Notes: generated by a model not told the origin, from the letters alone. DNA of 64,000 nucleotides from Methylophilaceae bacterium LSUCC0401 (GCA_024919035.1 CP103442.1:434001-498000); one strand, 5' to 3'. Positions 36,521-47,641 are shown, counted from the stretch's first letter. Numbers and translations: made by a program.

Positions 36521-37505
36521 ATATCATTTTATAAAATGTTTTAAGATCTTTTTTGCTGGCTTCACGATTAGAGATAAATATTACATGCTCTATGGATTCA
36601 GGTTTAACCCTAATGCCCCAGAGGCCACCTATTTGGTGGGGCAAATTTGAGTATCTGATGTCCATGATCTCTTTATCATTGTTTGGATTAACAGCAACAA
36701 AGTTTTGACTGAACCATATAAAGCGATCAACATCATTTTTTTGTGTATTGCTTAGCGCATTAAAATAAGTGTAATTATTCTTATCAAAAGCCTTAATGTT
36801 TTCGCCCTTAAAAAATTCTTTTTTTAACCCCAGATTAACAGCATCGATATAATAAGTGCCATTAGCTTGATACATTGTTTTCCATAAGATGAGATTTCCA
36901 AAACTCGGTTTGACACTAATTTGGACACCCTTATGTTGACGGTTTTCCATGAGTTCCTTGATAAATATTTGTGCACGGTAATGTTGAATAAACCCGAGAC
37001 ATAAATAAAAAATAGCCCACCCAAAAGCGATTTGTGCATAGATAGTTTTTTTTTTGGTCACTGAGATGATAATTAAAATTAAAATAGGCAAGGTAAAGAG
37101 AGGGTCAATTATGGATATATTATTCCAACTCACTCGGTAATGAGAAAATGGCCAAAAGAGTTGTGTACCATAGCTTGTACAAGCATCGAGGAGTCCGTGT
37201 GTTGCGTACCCTAAGGTTGCATAAAACCAAACCTGTTTAAATGTAAGGTGAATTTTTTTGTGAAATAATCCATAAAATAGTAGAGCAAATAACAAACTAC
37301 CAAAAGGAATAAAGAAAAGTGAGTGCGTAAATTGGCGGTGAAATTCTAAAAACAACAATGGATCATTTTTGGATCTGATTAAAATGTCCAGATCAGGAAA
37401 CATACCCGACAAACATCCAATAATGCCTATGACTAAAAGTTGTTTATTTTTTGTAAAAGTTTGAGAAAGTGAGGAGCCCAACACACCTTGACTAAGCGGA
37501 TCCAA
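36510..37505 (-). CDS. YdjM-family membrane-bound metal-dependent hydrolase
   Basis: A 331-residue polytopic protein. The N-terminus MDPLSQGVLGSSLSQT, SGMFPDLDILI, FHRQFTHSLFFIPFG and THGLLDACTSYGTQLFWPF contain the His/Asp metal-binding motifs of PF04307 (YdjM, DUF457), a family related to membrane phospholipase-like hydrolases. Four to five spans are followed by a C-terminal soluble domain of about 130 residues with few recognisable motifs. Function in the cell unknown; the family is often LexA-regulated in enterics, but no LexA box was seen here. Confidence 0.85.
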   Translation of the reverse strand: MDPLSQGVLGSSLSQTFTKNKQLLVIGIIGCLSGMFPDLDILIRSKNDPLLFLEFHRQFTHSLFFIPFGSLLFALLFYGLFHKKIHLTFKQVWFYATLGYATHGLLDACTSYGTQLFWPFSHYRVSWNNISIIDPLFTLPILILIIISVTKKKTIYAQIAFGWAIFYLCLGFIQHYRAQIFIKELMENRQHKGVQISVKPSFGNLILWKTMYQANGTYYIDAVNLGLKKEFFKGENIKAFDKNNYTYFNALSNTQKNDVDRFIWFSQNFVAVNPNNDKEIMDIRYSNLPHQIGGLWGIRVKPESIEHVIFISNREASKKDLKTFYKMIFNF

Positions 37506-37555
37506 ATTTTATATTTCCTTATTTATATTCTTTTTTAATAGTGTGAGATTCAAAA

Positions 37556-38590
37556 TTAATTATTTTTATCAAGATAATAAGGTGTTTTTTTTAAAAATTT
37601 TTTTTCCACTAAATTCCATGATATCGCTGCCAAAAATAATGTGAGCAAAATACTTAAAGTAAAACCATAATATGCATTATTTTTATAAAAACCATAGTGT
37701 TCTATAAGTTGAATGGTTGGAAAATGAAAAAGATAAATGCCATATGATAAGTCACCAAATCTTCTTATATTAAAAGACATATAATTATTTTTAGAAACTA
37801 ATATAATAAATAAAGGATATACAAACATGCTAAATAATTCTTGATATGGCTGGTTTATATTTTTATGAATCAATAAATAATAAAGTAATAATAATATTAT
37901 TATAAAAATTGTATTTTGCTTATTAATTTTAATAAATCCAAGCATACTCCCTATGGTAAAAAATGGTAATTGACCTGGAAACTGCTTTGATATTGATGTA
38001 TTAAGATAATGATGATTATATTCTGTAAAGTATATAAACCAAGATATACCTATTAAAATACTTAAAAAAATTACTATCTTTGCCCCTATCTTTCGATAAA
38101 GAAAATATATGCTTGGAACTAATAAATATAATAATAATTCAATTTTAATTGTCCAAAGAGATCCATTTAATGCTTGAATAGGATTGTTATATATAGACCC
38201 GGGTAGGTTTAGTTGAAAGAAGTTTAAAAAACTCAAGTTAGCAAAGATATACTTTGCAAAAAGTGGACTATAAAAAAAATCATATAATTGATAATTTGTA
38301 GTTAATGCTCCAACAAATATACAATAGAAAATTACAAGAATATACGCAGGATAGATTCGACGTATCCTTTTTTTAAAATAATCCATGAAATTATCACTAG
38401 AAAGATAACTTTTTGTAACAAGATAGCCACTTATGGAGAAAAAACATTTTACAGCAAAATCTGAATCAAAAAACCTTGTAAACCAATTTAGCTGTTCAGA
38501 TGATGCCAAAATTGATGTATGGGCAATCAAAACAAAAAAAGCCAATATAAATCTAATTTCATCAAAGCTATTATTTGTTTTTGATGTCAT
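37556..38590 (-). CDS. acyltransferase family 3 (OafA/YrhL-like) membrane protein
   Basis: A 344-residue integral membrane acyltransferase with about ten spans. Motifs: EIRFILAFFVLIAHTSI with the conserved His, FFSISGYLVTKSYL, RIRRIYPAY and LSYGIYLFHFP. Members O-acetylate polysaccharides such as O-antigen, capsule or Nod factors. The gene is markedly more AT-rich than its neighbours guaA and ydjM, suggesting separate acquisition as part of surface variation. It stands alone here, away from the main polysaccharide clusters. Confidence 0.88.
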   Translation of the reverse strand: MTSKTNNSFDEIRFILAFFVLIAHTSILASSEQLNWFTRFFDSDFAVKCFFSISGYLVTKSYLSSDNFMDYFKKRIRRIYPAYILVIFYCIFVGALTTNYQLYDFFYSPLFAKYIFANLSFLNFFQLNLPGSIYNNPIQALNGSLWTIKIELLLYLLVPSIYFLYRKIGAKIVIFLSILIGISWFIYFTEYNHHYLNTSISKQFPGQLPFFTIGSMLGFIKINKQNTIFIIILLLLYYLLIHKNINQPYQELFSMFVYPLFIILVSKNNYMSFNIRRFGDLSYGIYLFHFPTIQLIEHYGFYKNNAYYGFTLSILLTLFLAAISWNLVEKKFLKKTPYYLDKNN

Positions 38591-38751
38591 TATCTGTCCC
38601 TGGAAAAATTAAATATAACGTTTCATTATGTATTTAAATTAAAATCTAAAATTCTTTACGAATAAATCGAATCAATTTAAAGATAAATTATAAAATTTTT
38701 ATTTATTTTTATAGCAAACTTTTTTATTGGCTTTAAAAATGCTTGATTATA

Positions 38752-40311
38752 TTATTCCCACTCAATTGTGGCTGGAGGTTTACCTGATATATCATATACA
38801 ACTCGATTAATTCCCTTGACTTCATTTATAATACGATTTGAAATTTTTGACAACAATGAGTAGGGAAGCTCGGACCATTTAGCGGTCATAAAGTCACTTG
38901 TTTCCACAGCGCGAATGGCAACGACGTACTCATACGTTCTACCATCACCCATCACACCAACTGACTTCACTGGAAGAAAAACACAGAAAGCTTGTGATGT
39001 TTTGTCATACCATCCGGATTCTTCTAATTCCTGAATGAAGATGACATCGGCCTCTCTTAATAATTCGGCAAATTCGAAGGTCACTTCACCTAAAATACGT
39101 ACACCTAATCCCGGTCCAGGAAAAGGGTGTCGGTAAACCATGTGGCGCGGTAATCCTAAAGCCACTCCAAGTTCACGCACTTCATCTTTAAATAATTCAC
39201 GTAAAGGTTCCAGAAGTTTTAGGTGTAAGCTGTCAGGAAGCCCGCCGACATTATGATGGCTCTTGATATTGTGACCTTTTTTAGTTTTTCCACCGGCGGA
39301 CTCAATGACATCGGGGTAGATGGTGCCTTGTGCTAACCATTTAGCATTTTTGATTTTTGCTGCCTCTTCTTGAAAGACTTCAACAAAATTTTTACCTATA
39401 ATTTTTCTTTTTTGTTCGGGATCATTAATTCCTTTGAGATCACCCATAAATTTTTCAGTGGCGTTCACGTGAATAACTTTAACACCTAAATTATCTTTAA
39501 ATAAAGCCATCACCTTTTTCGCTTCATCTTTCCGCAAAAGTCCGTGGTCCACAAAAATACAAGTCAATTGTTTTCCAATCGCTCGATGAAGAAGGGCTGC
39601 AGCGACAGAGGAGTCAACCCCACCTGATAAACCCAGAATCACGTCATCAGTGCCTACTTGTTTCTGGATATGATCAATGGCGGTATCAATGTAATTCGGC
39701 ATATCCCATTCAGGGGTACACTTTGCAATGTCTATGACAAATCTTTTTAATATCTTTGTCCCTTGATTGGTATGGGTGACTTCAGGATGAAATTGAACCC
39801 CATAAATTTTAAGATCGTCATTAGCAATAGCTGCAATAGGGGTGGAGTTGTTGCTGCCAATAATTTTAAAATTATCAGGAATGGATTCAACTTTATCGCC
39901 ATGACTCATCCACACATCCAGTAAGCCATGACCATCTGGGTTCGTGTGGTCTTGGATATCTTTTAATAGTAAGGAATGTCCGTGGGCTCTAATTTGGGCA
40001 TGACCAAATTCTCTTTTGTCGCTATGAGTGACTTTACCACCGAGTTGTTCACATAAGGTTTGCATGCCATAGCAAATTCCAAGAATGGGGACATTGAGAT
40101 CAAATATAACAGAAGGGGCTTTGGGTGTTTCAAGTTCGTAAACTGAATTTGGTCCACCCGATAAAATAATGGCTTTTGCTGAAAATTCTTGAATTTTTAA
40201 AGGATCAATGTCATAAGGGTGAATTTCACAAAATACATTAAGTTCGCGAATACGCCGAGCAATAAGTTGTGTATATTGGGATCCAAAATCAAGAATTAAA
40301 ACTTTATCCAA
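38752..40311 (-). CDS. guaA: GMP synthase (glutamine-hydrolysing)
   Basis: A 519-residue bifunctional enzyme that aminates XMP to GMP. The class I amidotransferase domain has catalytic Cys in [16 protein letters not shown] and His/Glu in [12 protein letters not shown]; the ATP pyrophosphatase loop is [16 protein letters not shown]; the C-terminal dimerisation domain ends PPATIEWE. The start is a TTG placed one base after the guaB stop, with no ATG alternative, so translation is probably coupled to guaB. Second gene of the guaBA operon. Confidence 0.97.
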   Translation of the reverse strand: MDKVLILDFGSQYTQLIARRIRELNVFCEIHPYDIDPLKIQEFSAKAIILSGGPNSVYELETPKAPSVIFDLNVPILGICYGMQTLCEQLGGKVTHSDKREFGHAQIRAHGHSLLLKDIQDHTNPDGHGLLDVWMSHGDKVESIPDNFKIIGSNNSTPIAAIANDDLKIYGVQFHPEVTHTNQGTKILKRFVIDIAKCTPEWDMPNYIDTAIDHIQKQVGTDDVILGLSGGVDSSVAAALLHRAIGKQLTCIFVDHGLLRKDEAKKVMALFKDNLGVKVIHVNATEKFMGDLKGINDPEQKRKIIGKNFVEVFQEEAAKIKNAKWLAQGTIYPDVIESAGGKTKKGHNIKSHHNVGGLPDSLHLKLLEPLRELFKDEVRELGVALGLPRHMVYRHPFPGPGLGVRILGEVTFEFAELLREADVIFIQELEESGWYDKTSQAFCVFLPVKSVGVMGDGRTYEYVVAIRAVETSDFMTAKWSELPYSLLSKISNRIINEVKGINRVVYDISGKPPATIEWE

Positions 40312-40312
40312 T

Positions 40313-41808
<1,496 letters not shown>

Positions 41809-41834
41809 CAGAAAACTTTACGGGTTGAGGAGGC

Positions 41835-42155
41835 TTATCCGTCGTTATCACCGCCTTTTTTCATTTTTTTACCTTGTTCGGCTCGTTGTCGACGAATTTC
41901 TTTCGGGTCAGCGATCAGTGGACGGTAGATTTCAACGCGATCTTTTTCACGTAAAACATGATCTAGAGTCGTGTGTTTACCAAAAATACCAACCGGATCG
42001 GTGTCCAGATTAATTTCTGGAAATTCTTTTTTAATTCCTGAGAGTTCAATTGCAGCTTTTACGGTGATGCCTTCATCAACATTCACAGGGATAACCAGTT
42101 GTTTTTGTGGTGTCGCGTAGGTCACTTCAACGAGAATTTTTTTATCATTGGTCAT
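41835..42155 (-). CDS. rnfH: RnfH family ubiquitin-like protein
   Basis: A 106-residue beta-grasp protein. VEVTYATPQKQLVIPVNVDEG opens the fold, GITVKAAIELSGI and PVGIFGKHTTLDHVLREKDRVEIYRPL are the RnfH signature, and the tail (RQRAEQGKKMKKGG) is basic. Function unknown; it is habitually paired with ratA. The ATG at [11 protein letters not shown] was chosen as the family-typical start; it overlaps the ratA end by 11 bases. An ATG 11 codons upstream is possible. Confidence 0.88.
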   Translation of the reverse strand: MTNDKKILVEVTYATPQKQLVIPVNVDEGITVKAAIELSGIKKEFPEINLDTDPVGIFGKHTTLDHVLREKDRVEIYRPLIADPKEIRRQRAEQGKKMKKGGDNDG

Positions 42156-42582
42156 TGGATTGACGATTGGCCTCTTTAATAAATTCATCTATAAAGGTAT
42201 TCGCAATTATATTAAATACCGGTGCAATTAATGTTTCCAGTAAAATATTACTGAACTGATATTCTAATGTTAATTCAATCTGACAGCTATTTACATCTAA
42301 TTTATTAAACATCCAGCTTCCAGATAAATGTTTGAATGGACCATCAATTAAACGAATGTGCATTAACTGATCTGATTTTTTTACATTCTCCGTGGTAAAA
42401 GATTGCTTGATACCTTTAAAGTTTATTTCAATCGAGGCGCGGGTGATCTCTGAATCTCGGTAGATGACCTGTGTCGAGCCGCACCAAGGTAAAAAACTTG
42501 GATAATTTTCAATTTCATCGACTAATTTAAACATTTTTGCTGCGGGGTGCAGCACAATCGCTGATTTATGTATGTTGTACAT
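42145..42582 (-). CDS. ratA: RatA, START-domain protein of the COQ10/RatA family
   Basis: A 145-residue START/SRPBCC-fold protein: [25 protein letters not shown] is the family signature, with the C-terminal helix [21 protein letters not shown]. In E. coli RatA was described as a toxin blocking 70S assembly; in other bacteria the family is thought to bind ubiquinone or lipid like COQ10. The pairing with rnfH and the divergent smpB is a widespread arrangement. Confidence 0.88.
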   Translation of the reverse strand: MYNIHKSAIVLHPAAKMFKLVDEIENYPSFLPWCGSTQVIYRDSEITRASIEINFKGIKQSFTTENVKKSDQLMHIRLIDGPFKHLSGSWMFNKLDVNSCQIELTLEYQFSNILLETLIAPVFNIIANTFIDEFIKEANRQSNDQ

Positions 42583-42644
42583 TTATTTTTTGTAATATCT
42601 TCAATCGAGTACAATTATACTTTGAATTTAATTTCCTGTTTAAC

Positions 42645-43100
42645 ATGTCAATTATCGTCAACAAAAAGGCCTTTCATGACTACTTTATTGAAGAAAAGTA
42701 TGAGGCGGGTATTGTGCTTGAGGGCTGGGAAGTGAAGGCGGTACGAGATAATCGCGTTAATATCAAAGAATCCTATGTGATCATCCAACGTGGGGAGATT
42801 TATTTACTGGGTTGTCACATTACCCCCTTAGGTGCAGCATCATCGCATATTCGCCCCGATGCCATTAGAACCCGAAAGCTCTTACTCAAGGGTCAAGAAA
42901 TTGTTAAATTAATTGGAAAAGTTGAGCGCTCTGGTTATACTTTAGTCCCGCTTGATTTTCACTATTTAAATGGAAAGATTAAGGTACAAATCGGTCTGGC
43001 TAAAGGGAAAAAACAATATGACAAACGACATACTGAAAAAGAAAAAGACTGGAACAGGGAAAAAGAAAGAATCTTAAGAGCGTCAAACAAGTTTAAATAG
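42645..43100 (+). CDS. smpB: SsrA-binding protein
   Basis: A 151-residue protein that binds tmRNA and delivers it to stalled ribosomes. [29 protein letters not shown], the RVNIKESYV strand, [12 protein letters not shown] and the basic C-terminal tail [21 protein letters not shown] are diagnostic. [10 protein letters not shown] is the expected start; the frame extends upstream but without conserved sequence. The tmRNA gene, its partner, starts 20 bases downstream. Confidence 0.96.
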   Translation: MSIIVNKKAFHDYFIEEKYEAGIVLEGWEVKAVRDNRVNIKESYVIIQRGEIYLLGCHITPLGAASSHIRPDAIRTRKLLLKGQEIVKLIGKVERSGYTLVPLDFHYLNGKIKVQIGLAKGKKQYDKRHTEKEKDWNREKERILRASNKFK

Positions 43101-43106
43101 TATAAT
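43101..43106 (+). promoter_or_regulatory. -10 element of the tmRNA promoter
   Basis: TATAAT follows directly after the smpB stop codon, 14 bases before the mature 5' end of tmRNA; the primary transcript would carry a short 5' leader. Confidence 0.55.
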
Positions 43107-43120
43107 AAGTTCCAAGTTTT

Positions 43121-43471
43121 GGGGCTGACCCGGTTTCGACGTGGGTTACAAAACAGAATAGGGCATACCGAGGCCTAGTGCCCTCGTAAAAAAAGCTAGA
43201 AAATTAGTAATCGCAAACGACGATAACTACGCTTTAGCTGCTTAAGTCAGCTAAACGCTGTCCTGATAAGCCACTCGCTCAGGTCACAGCGTCATTAAGA
43301 GAGGCTCGAAAATTACTGGGTTACTTAGTAATTTTTTAAACTTAAGGTGACTCGTCAATATGTTTGGTTGCTTGTTACTGAAGTGTTGATTAAATTAAAT
43401 AATAAGCTAAGTATGTAGATCTATCTGCAGAGGATTCGCGGACGGGGGTTCGATTCCCCCCAGCTCCACCA
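43121..43471 (+). ncRNA. ssrA: transfer-messenger RNA (tmRNA)
   Basis: The 5' end GGGGCTGACC and 3' end CCAGCTCCACCA pair to form the acceptor stem; GGTTTCGAC and GGGTTCGATTCCCCCC are the D-like and T-arm sequences. The tag frame starts at GCA 43213 and ends at TAA 43243-43245, giving the tag peptide ANDDNYALAA. It releases stalled ribosomes together with SmpB and tags the product for proteolysis. The terminal CCA is encoded. The 3' end is a common integration site and here borders an accessory region. Confidence 0.97.
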
Positions 43472-43694
43472 TTTATTTAAGCAAAAAACCCATTAAATAC
43501 AAGGGTTACAGAGCATTTTAAGACTTCTTAGATAACAACTTGTGTGCCATTTTGTGTGTCACTTCACCTTGATAATTAATTTCTGTGATTAAACTAGAAT
43601 GTTTAATATAAGTTGCTTATGGTCTATTCGAGGGGCTTCTAGTCTAAAATAAAGTCTATAATAGTTTAGTCAATAAAATTTCATCTAGTTATAT
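43472..43694. other. island junction downstream of tmRNA, no intact gene
   Basis: This stretch has no supportable gene. It holds two direct repeats, TTGTGTGCCA (43540-43549) and TTGTGTGTCA (43552-43561), 12 bases apart, resembling the arm-type sites and 3' regions often seen beside tmRNA-targeting tyrosine recombinases. No integrase gene remains and no second copy of the tmRNA 3' end was found in the window. It is probably the scar of an old integration. Confidence 0.4.
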
Positions 43695-43784
43695 ATGGAT
43701 TTTGATTTAAAAGTTGATTGGTCAGCTGCAAAAATAAAACATTATCTTAGTTTCGACCTTTGGGATGATTTAACTGCACAATAA
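43695..43784 (+). CDS. 29-codon leader or gene remnant before the transketolase
   Basis: The frame MDFDLKVDWSAAKIKHYL...WDDLTAQ ends one base before the ATG of the transketolase subunit (TAAGATG), an arrangement expected for coupled translation. It has no good ribosome site. It may be the 3' remnant of a lost upstream gene of the sugar cluster, left after rearrangement, or a short leader. No family recognised. Confidence 0.35.
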   Translation: MDFDLKVDWSAAKIKHYLSFDLWDDLTAQ

Positions 43785-43785
43785 G

Positions 43786-44559
43786 ATGCCTACTAAAATA
43801 ACTAATAAATATTCAAGAATTATTCGTCAAAAATTACTTTGGATGCATTTTGTAACAAATACTGGACACATTGGAGGAAATCTTTCATCCATTGATATTA
43901 TCTTATTACTTTGGCATGAGTATATTGGATTGTATGATCAATTCTTTTTATCTAAAGGGCATTCGGCAGGAGCATTATATGTTGCATTGTGGAGTAAAGG
44001 TATATTGTCAGATGATTCATTAAAATCATTTCATGGCGACGACACTTTACTTCCTGGGCACCCGCCAAGTAATGTCTATAAAGAAATACCTTTTGCAACT
44101 GGAAGCCTTGGGCATGGCCTTTCTTTGGCTGCGGGGAGCGCTCTTGCAAAAAAACTAAAAGGAACAAATGATCAGATATATTGCTTAACTTCTGATGGAG
44201 AGTGGCAAGAGGGATCAACATGGGAGGCTTTGATTTTCTTGGCTCATCATAAACTAAAAAATCTCACTATATTTGTCGACCAAAATTCTCTCCAAGGATT
44301 CGGTAAAGTTGGCGATATATCATCTATGGATAACTTAGAAGTAAAGTTGAAAGGGTTTGATGTTGAGGTAATAACCTGTAATGGTCATGATTTTAATGCT
44401 ATGAGAAGGGCAATTGAAGTTATGACTGAAATTCCAAAAATAATTATTTTAAAAACAATTAAAGGAAAAGGTGTTTCTTTTATGGAGAATGACTTTAAAT
44501 GGCACTACTTACCGATGTCAGAAAGAGAATACATAAAAGCTATTGAAGAAATTAACTAG
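43786..44559 (+). CDS. transketolase-like protein, N-terminal (TPP-binding) subunit
   Basis: A 257-residue protein with the thiamine diphosphate domain only. FFLSKGHSAGALYVALWSKG, GHPPSNVYKEIPFATGSLGHG and SDGEWQEGSTWEALIFLAHHKLKNLTIFVDQNSLQGFG correspond to the TPP and Mg binding motifs. Together with the next gene it makes a split transketolase. Such pairs inside polysaccharide clusters usually transfer a two-carbon unit to a nucleotide sugar or make an unusual sugar, rather than serve the pentose phosphate pathway. AT-rich. Confidence 0.85.
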   Translation: MPTKITNKYSRIIRQKLLWMHFVTNTGHIGGNLSSIDIILLLWHEYIGLYDQFFLSKGHSAGALYVALWSKGILSDDSLKSFHGDDTLLPGHPPSNVYKEIPFATGSLGHGLSLAAGSALAKKLKGTNDQIYCLTSDGEWQEGSTWEALIFLAHHKLKNLTIFVDQNSLQGFGKVGDISSMDNLEVKLKGFDVEVITCNGHDFNAMRRAIEVMTEIPKIIILKTIKGKGVSFMENDFKWHYLPMSEREYIKAIEEIN

Positions 44560-44561
44560 AT

Positions 44562-45488
44562 ATGAGAAAAGAATTTACAGAATCACTTTTAAAAAGACAC
44601 ACTAGTAAAAACCTTACTATATTAACCGGTGATCTTGGGTTTAATGCTTTTGAGAAACTGAGAGAGGTTATGGGTGACTTTTTTATCAATGCAGGAATTT
44701 CTGAACAAAACATGGTAAGTGTTTCTGCATCACTTGCAAAAGAAGGTTTTGAATCTTGGGTTTATAGCATTGCTCCATTTATATACTGTCGTGCTTTAGA
44801 GCAAATAAGGAATGATGTATGTTTCCCGAAACTGCCAGTTAAATTTGTCGGTGCTGGAGGCGGCTATGGTTATGGTGTTATGGGCCCGACACATCATGCA
44901 ATAGAGGACTATGGGATTTTGCTCACTCTTAATACTCTTGATATTTTTATTCCATCATTTAATTCCGATATTCCAAACATTGTAAAAAAGGTTGGGGAAA
45001 ATAAAAATCCTAGCTACTTACGTCTCGGTCTTGATGAATCATCAAATAAATATGATGCTCCTCCGTATGCAAAATGGCGACAGTTAACTTATGGTAAAGG
45101 TTTAATATTAATTGCTGTCGGCCCTTTAGCATCAGTTTATGTAGAGGCTTTACTAAAGATGGAATTTGAGGTTAGACCTAATCTTTGGTGTCTTTCAGAA
45201 TTACCTATATATAGTTCAGATATGCCAGAAAATCTTCTTAAACAATTGAATCAAAACGGAATTATTTGGGTAGCAGAAGAGCATGTTGAAAACGGTAGCT
45301 TAGCTAAACAACTACTTTCAGTATTAATAGAAAAAAAAATTAAAATTACATCCTTCAAGCATTTCTATGCAAGAAAACATATATACGATCGTTATGGATC
45401 ACAAGATTACTTAAGAAAAAAATCAATGCTTGACTGTGATTATATGGTTGAAAGAATAAATAACAATAATAATGAGGTATCGATATAA
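44562..45488 (+). CDS. transketolase-like protein, C-terminal (pyrimidine-binding) subunit
   Basis: A 308-residue partner of the preceding gene. NAGISEQNMVSVSASLAKEGFE contains the catalytic Glu that activates the cofactor, GYGYGVMGPTHHAIEDYGILL is the conserved middle section, and the transketolase C-terminal domain follows (KGLILIAVGPLASVYVEALL). Starts two bases after the N-terminal subunit. The pair is followed, with overlap, by a sugar epimerase/dehydratase. Confidence 0.85.
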   Translation: MRKEFTESLLKRHTSKNLTILTGDLGFNAFEKLREVMGDFFINAGISEQNMVSVSASLAKEGFESWVYSIAPFIYCRALEQIRNDVCFPKLPVKFVGAGGGYGYGVMGPTHHAIEDYGILLTLNTLDIFIPSFNSDIPNIVKKVGENKNPSYLRLGLDESSNKYDAPPYAKWRQLTYGKGLILIAVGPLASVYVEALLKMEFEVRPNLWCLSELPIYSSDMPENLLKQLNQNGIIWVAEEHVENGSLAKQLLSVLIEKKIKITSFKHFYARKHIYDRYGSQDYLRKKSMLDCDYMVERINNNNNEVSI

Positions 45489-46471
45489 ATAGTATTGAAA
45501 ACATAAATAATCTGAAGGGTCCTATTCTTGTCCTTGGTGCAGGCGGTTTTATTGGAGCAAACTTGTTTCTTAAGATATTAAATATACGGGGTGATGTTAA
45601 AGGAGTTTTACATAGTAAAAATTCATGGAGGTTAAAAAATGTACCACAGGAAAAAATACAATATACAGACATTACAAATAAGCAAGAAATAGAAAAATTA
45701 TTAATTTCTACAAAATCTCGTACAATTTTTAATTGTGTATCATATGGCGCCTACTCATTCCAAAAAGATACAAACAAAATCTATGATACAAACTTCAATG
45801 CGATGAGAAATCTTATTGAGGTGTTGCATAGCAAATCAATAGATAGCTTCATAAATGCTGGATCTTCTTCTGAGTATGGTACCAATTCAAACAAGCCAAA
45901 AGAAAACGCATTCACGAAACCCAATAGTCATTATGCTTTATCTAAGCTTGCTAACTCTAATTATCTTCAATATATGGGAAAGTATAATAACTTTCCATGT
46001 ATACACTTAAGACTATATTCAGCTTATGGCCCACTAGAGGACACGTCTAGATTAATTCCGAATATTTTATATTTTGCCAAAAAAAAAGAACTTCCCCCGC
46101 TAGTCTCAAAAAATATTTCAAGAGATTTTGTTTATGTAGATGATGTGTGCAATGCATTTGTAAATGCTGCAATAAAAATAAATCCTGAAATGTATGGGGA
46201 AATTTACAACATAGGAAGCGGTATAAAGACAACAATTGAAGATTTGGTATCAATTACAAAAAAAATATTTAATTTTGACGCAAATCCAGAGTTTGATTCA
46301 TTTAGTAATAGAGAGTGGGATCTTACAGATTGGGTATCAGACCCTGAAAAATCTAAAATAAAATTAGATTGGGAGGCAAAAACATCACTTAAAAACGGCC
46401 TATTAAAAACATATAAATGGATTGAAAGGATAGATCCGAAAAAATTTAAAAGTTTTACTAAAAAAAGGTAA
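45485..46471 (+). CDS. NAD-dependent epimerase/dehydratase of a sugar pathway
   Basis: An extended short-chain dehydrogenase of about 328 residues. The NAD site is VLGAGGFIGANLF and the catalytic triad is NAGSSSEYG with YALSK; RLYSAYGPLEDTSRLIPN and FVYVDDVCNAF are typical of nucleotide-sugar epimerases. The NAD motif lies upstream of the first canonical start (TTG 45563), so the gene must begin earlier; ATA at 45485, seven bases after GAGG, gives the N-terminus xNSIENINNLKGPILVLG. No ATG, GTG or TTG is available in that part of the frame. It works with the split transketolase on a nucleotide sugar, probably. Confidence 0.8.
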   Translation: MNSIENINNLKGPILVLGAGGFIGANLFLKILNIRGDVKGVLHSKNSWRLKNVPQEKIQYTDITNKQEIEKLLISTKSRTIFNCVSYGAYSFQKDTNKIYDTNFNAMRNLIEVLHSKSIDSFINAGSSSEYGTNSNKPKENAFTKPNSHYALSKLANSNYLQYMGKYNNFPCIHLRLYSAYGPLEDTSRLIPNILYFAKKKELPPLVSKNISRDFVYVDDVCNAFVNAAIKINPEMYGEIYNIGSGIKTTIEDLVSITKKIFNFDANPEFDSFSNREWDLTDWVSDPEKSKIKLDWEAKTSLKNGLLKTYKWIERIDPKKFKSFTKKR

Positions 46472-46500
46472 TGTTTTTAGTTTTTTTAAACAAATAAAAT

Positions 46501-47481
46501 TTAGAGGTAATATTTTTTTAATATTCTTGGAATACTCCTCACTTTTTTTCTAAAAATATTTAATAGAGGGAATGGTATTAATAATATAGGTAGGCAAACA
46601 AAATAAAATAAATGGTAGGTTTTGTAGAATTTAAAAAGATAAGATAAAAAACCGTGTTCAACTAATTTATGCATTTTTGATTCTACTGTGTATGGTATGA
46701 CATAATTAATAAGAACTTTATAGTGCGCTTTTTTTACAGACTTTCCTGAATACCCTTTTTTTTGAAGTGCATTAAAAATAGCGTGTGAGCCATTAATAAA
46801 TATATGACACCAACGGTCTTCACTATTATTATTGCTTCTATTAATAATTAGAGTCTGTTTTAATAGGAGAGCTTTGCAATCTTTAATTTGTCCAACATAT
46901 AAAGGATAAACTTGAGGCATTGTAAAGCCAATAAACTTTTTTCTCTCAACAAATGGTACATTTAAAAAATGTTGCTTCAGGCCAATAACAGATGAAATAT
47001 AGCCCATACTAAATGCTATTTGCTCAAGCAAATGGTTGTGATCATTAAAGGCGATATCTTCTTTAACTTCAAATCCATTTGAATTAACTAAATGCTCTAA
47101 GTCTTTAGTCCAAACACTATAATTACAATAAATAAGAGTTCTTCCTTTATCTAACTCACTAAGAACAACTTTTATTGCATTAGAAGTAATCTTATCATCA
47201 TCGCCAATCATCCAAAAATATTCACCTGAACAATTTTCAATAATGTTTGTAAAATGAATATCAGTATATAAATTCTTTTGATTTTTCCTGTACTTTAATA
47301 CAGAATTTTTCTTCATTAAACACTTAACAACATACTCAGTATCATCTGTACTACAGTCGTCCGAAACAACAAGCTCAACTCTATTTTCATATCCTTTTAT
47401 GGCAACAAGAATAGAAATTAAACATTCCTTAAGGTATTTAGAACGATTATAGGTAGGAACATAAATACTTAATTTAAACAT
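46501..47481 (-). CDS. family 2 glycosyltransferase
   Basis: A 326-residue GT-A enzyme. FKLSIYVPTYNRSKYLKECL is the nucleotide-sugar fold start, VVSDDCSTDDTEYVV and MIGDDDKITSNAI hold the DxD-type metal-binding acids. The C-terminal ~60 residues contain a hydrophobic, membrane-associating segment (LFKFYKTYHLFYFVCLPILL). It would add a sugar to a growing lipid-linked surface polysaccharide at the inner membrane. AT-rich and convergent with the epimerase gene. Confidence 0.88.
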   Translation of the reverse strand: MFKLSIYVPTYNRSKYLKECLISILVAIKGYENRVELVVSDDCSTDDTEYVVKCLMKKNSVLKYRKNQKNLYTDIHFTNIIENCSGEYFWMIGDDDKITSNAIKVVLSELDKGRTLIYCNYSVWTKDLEHLVNSNGFEVKEDIAFNDHNHLLEQIAFSMGYISSVIGLKQHFLNVPFVERKKFIGFTMPQVYPLYVGQIKDCKALLLKQTLIINRSNNNSEDRWCHIFINGSHAIFNALQKKGYSGKSVKKAHYKVLINYVIPYTVESKMHKLVEHGFLSYLFKFYKTYHLFYFVCLPILLIPFPLLNIFRKKVRSIPRILKKYYL

Positions 47482-47641
47482 AATTATTAATTAACATAAC
47501 CGATAATATTTCTTGTAGTTGCTTTCGAAGATCTGACAAGCATTTAAGCAACAAAAATAATAAATACTGGAGAACATAATATAATTAAATTGCAGGTATC
47601 AAATCGGTCGTCATGATGTGTGTGAGATCAAATAAGCAACA

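Noticed and set aside
43121-43471. A second copy of the tmRNA 3' end marking the far edge of an island
   Set aside because: No matching direct repeat was seen elsewhere in the window, so island boundaries cannot be set from sequence here.
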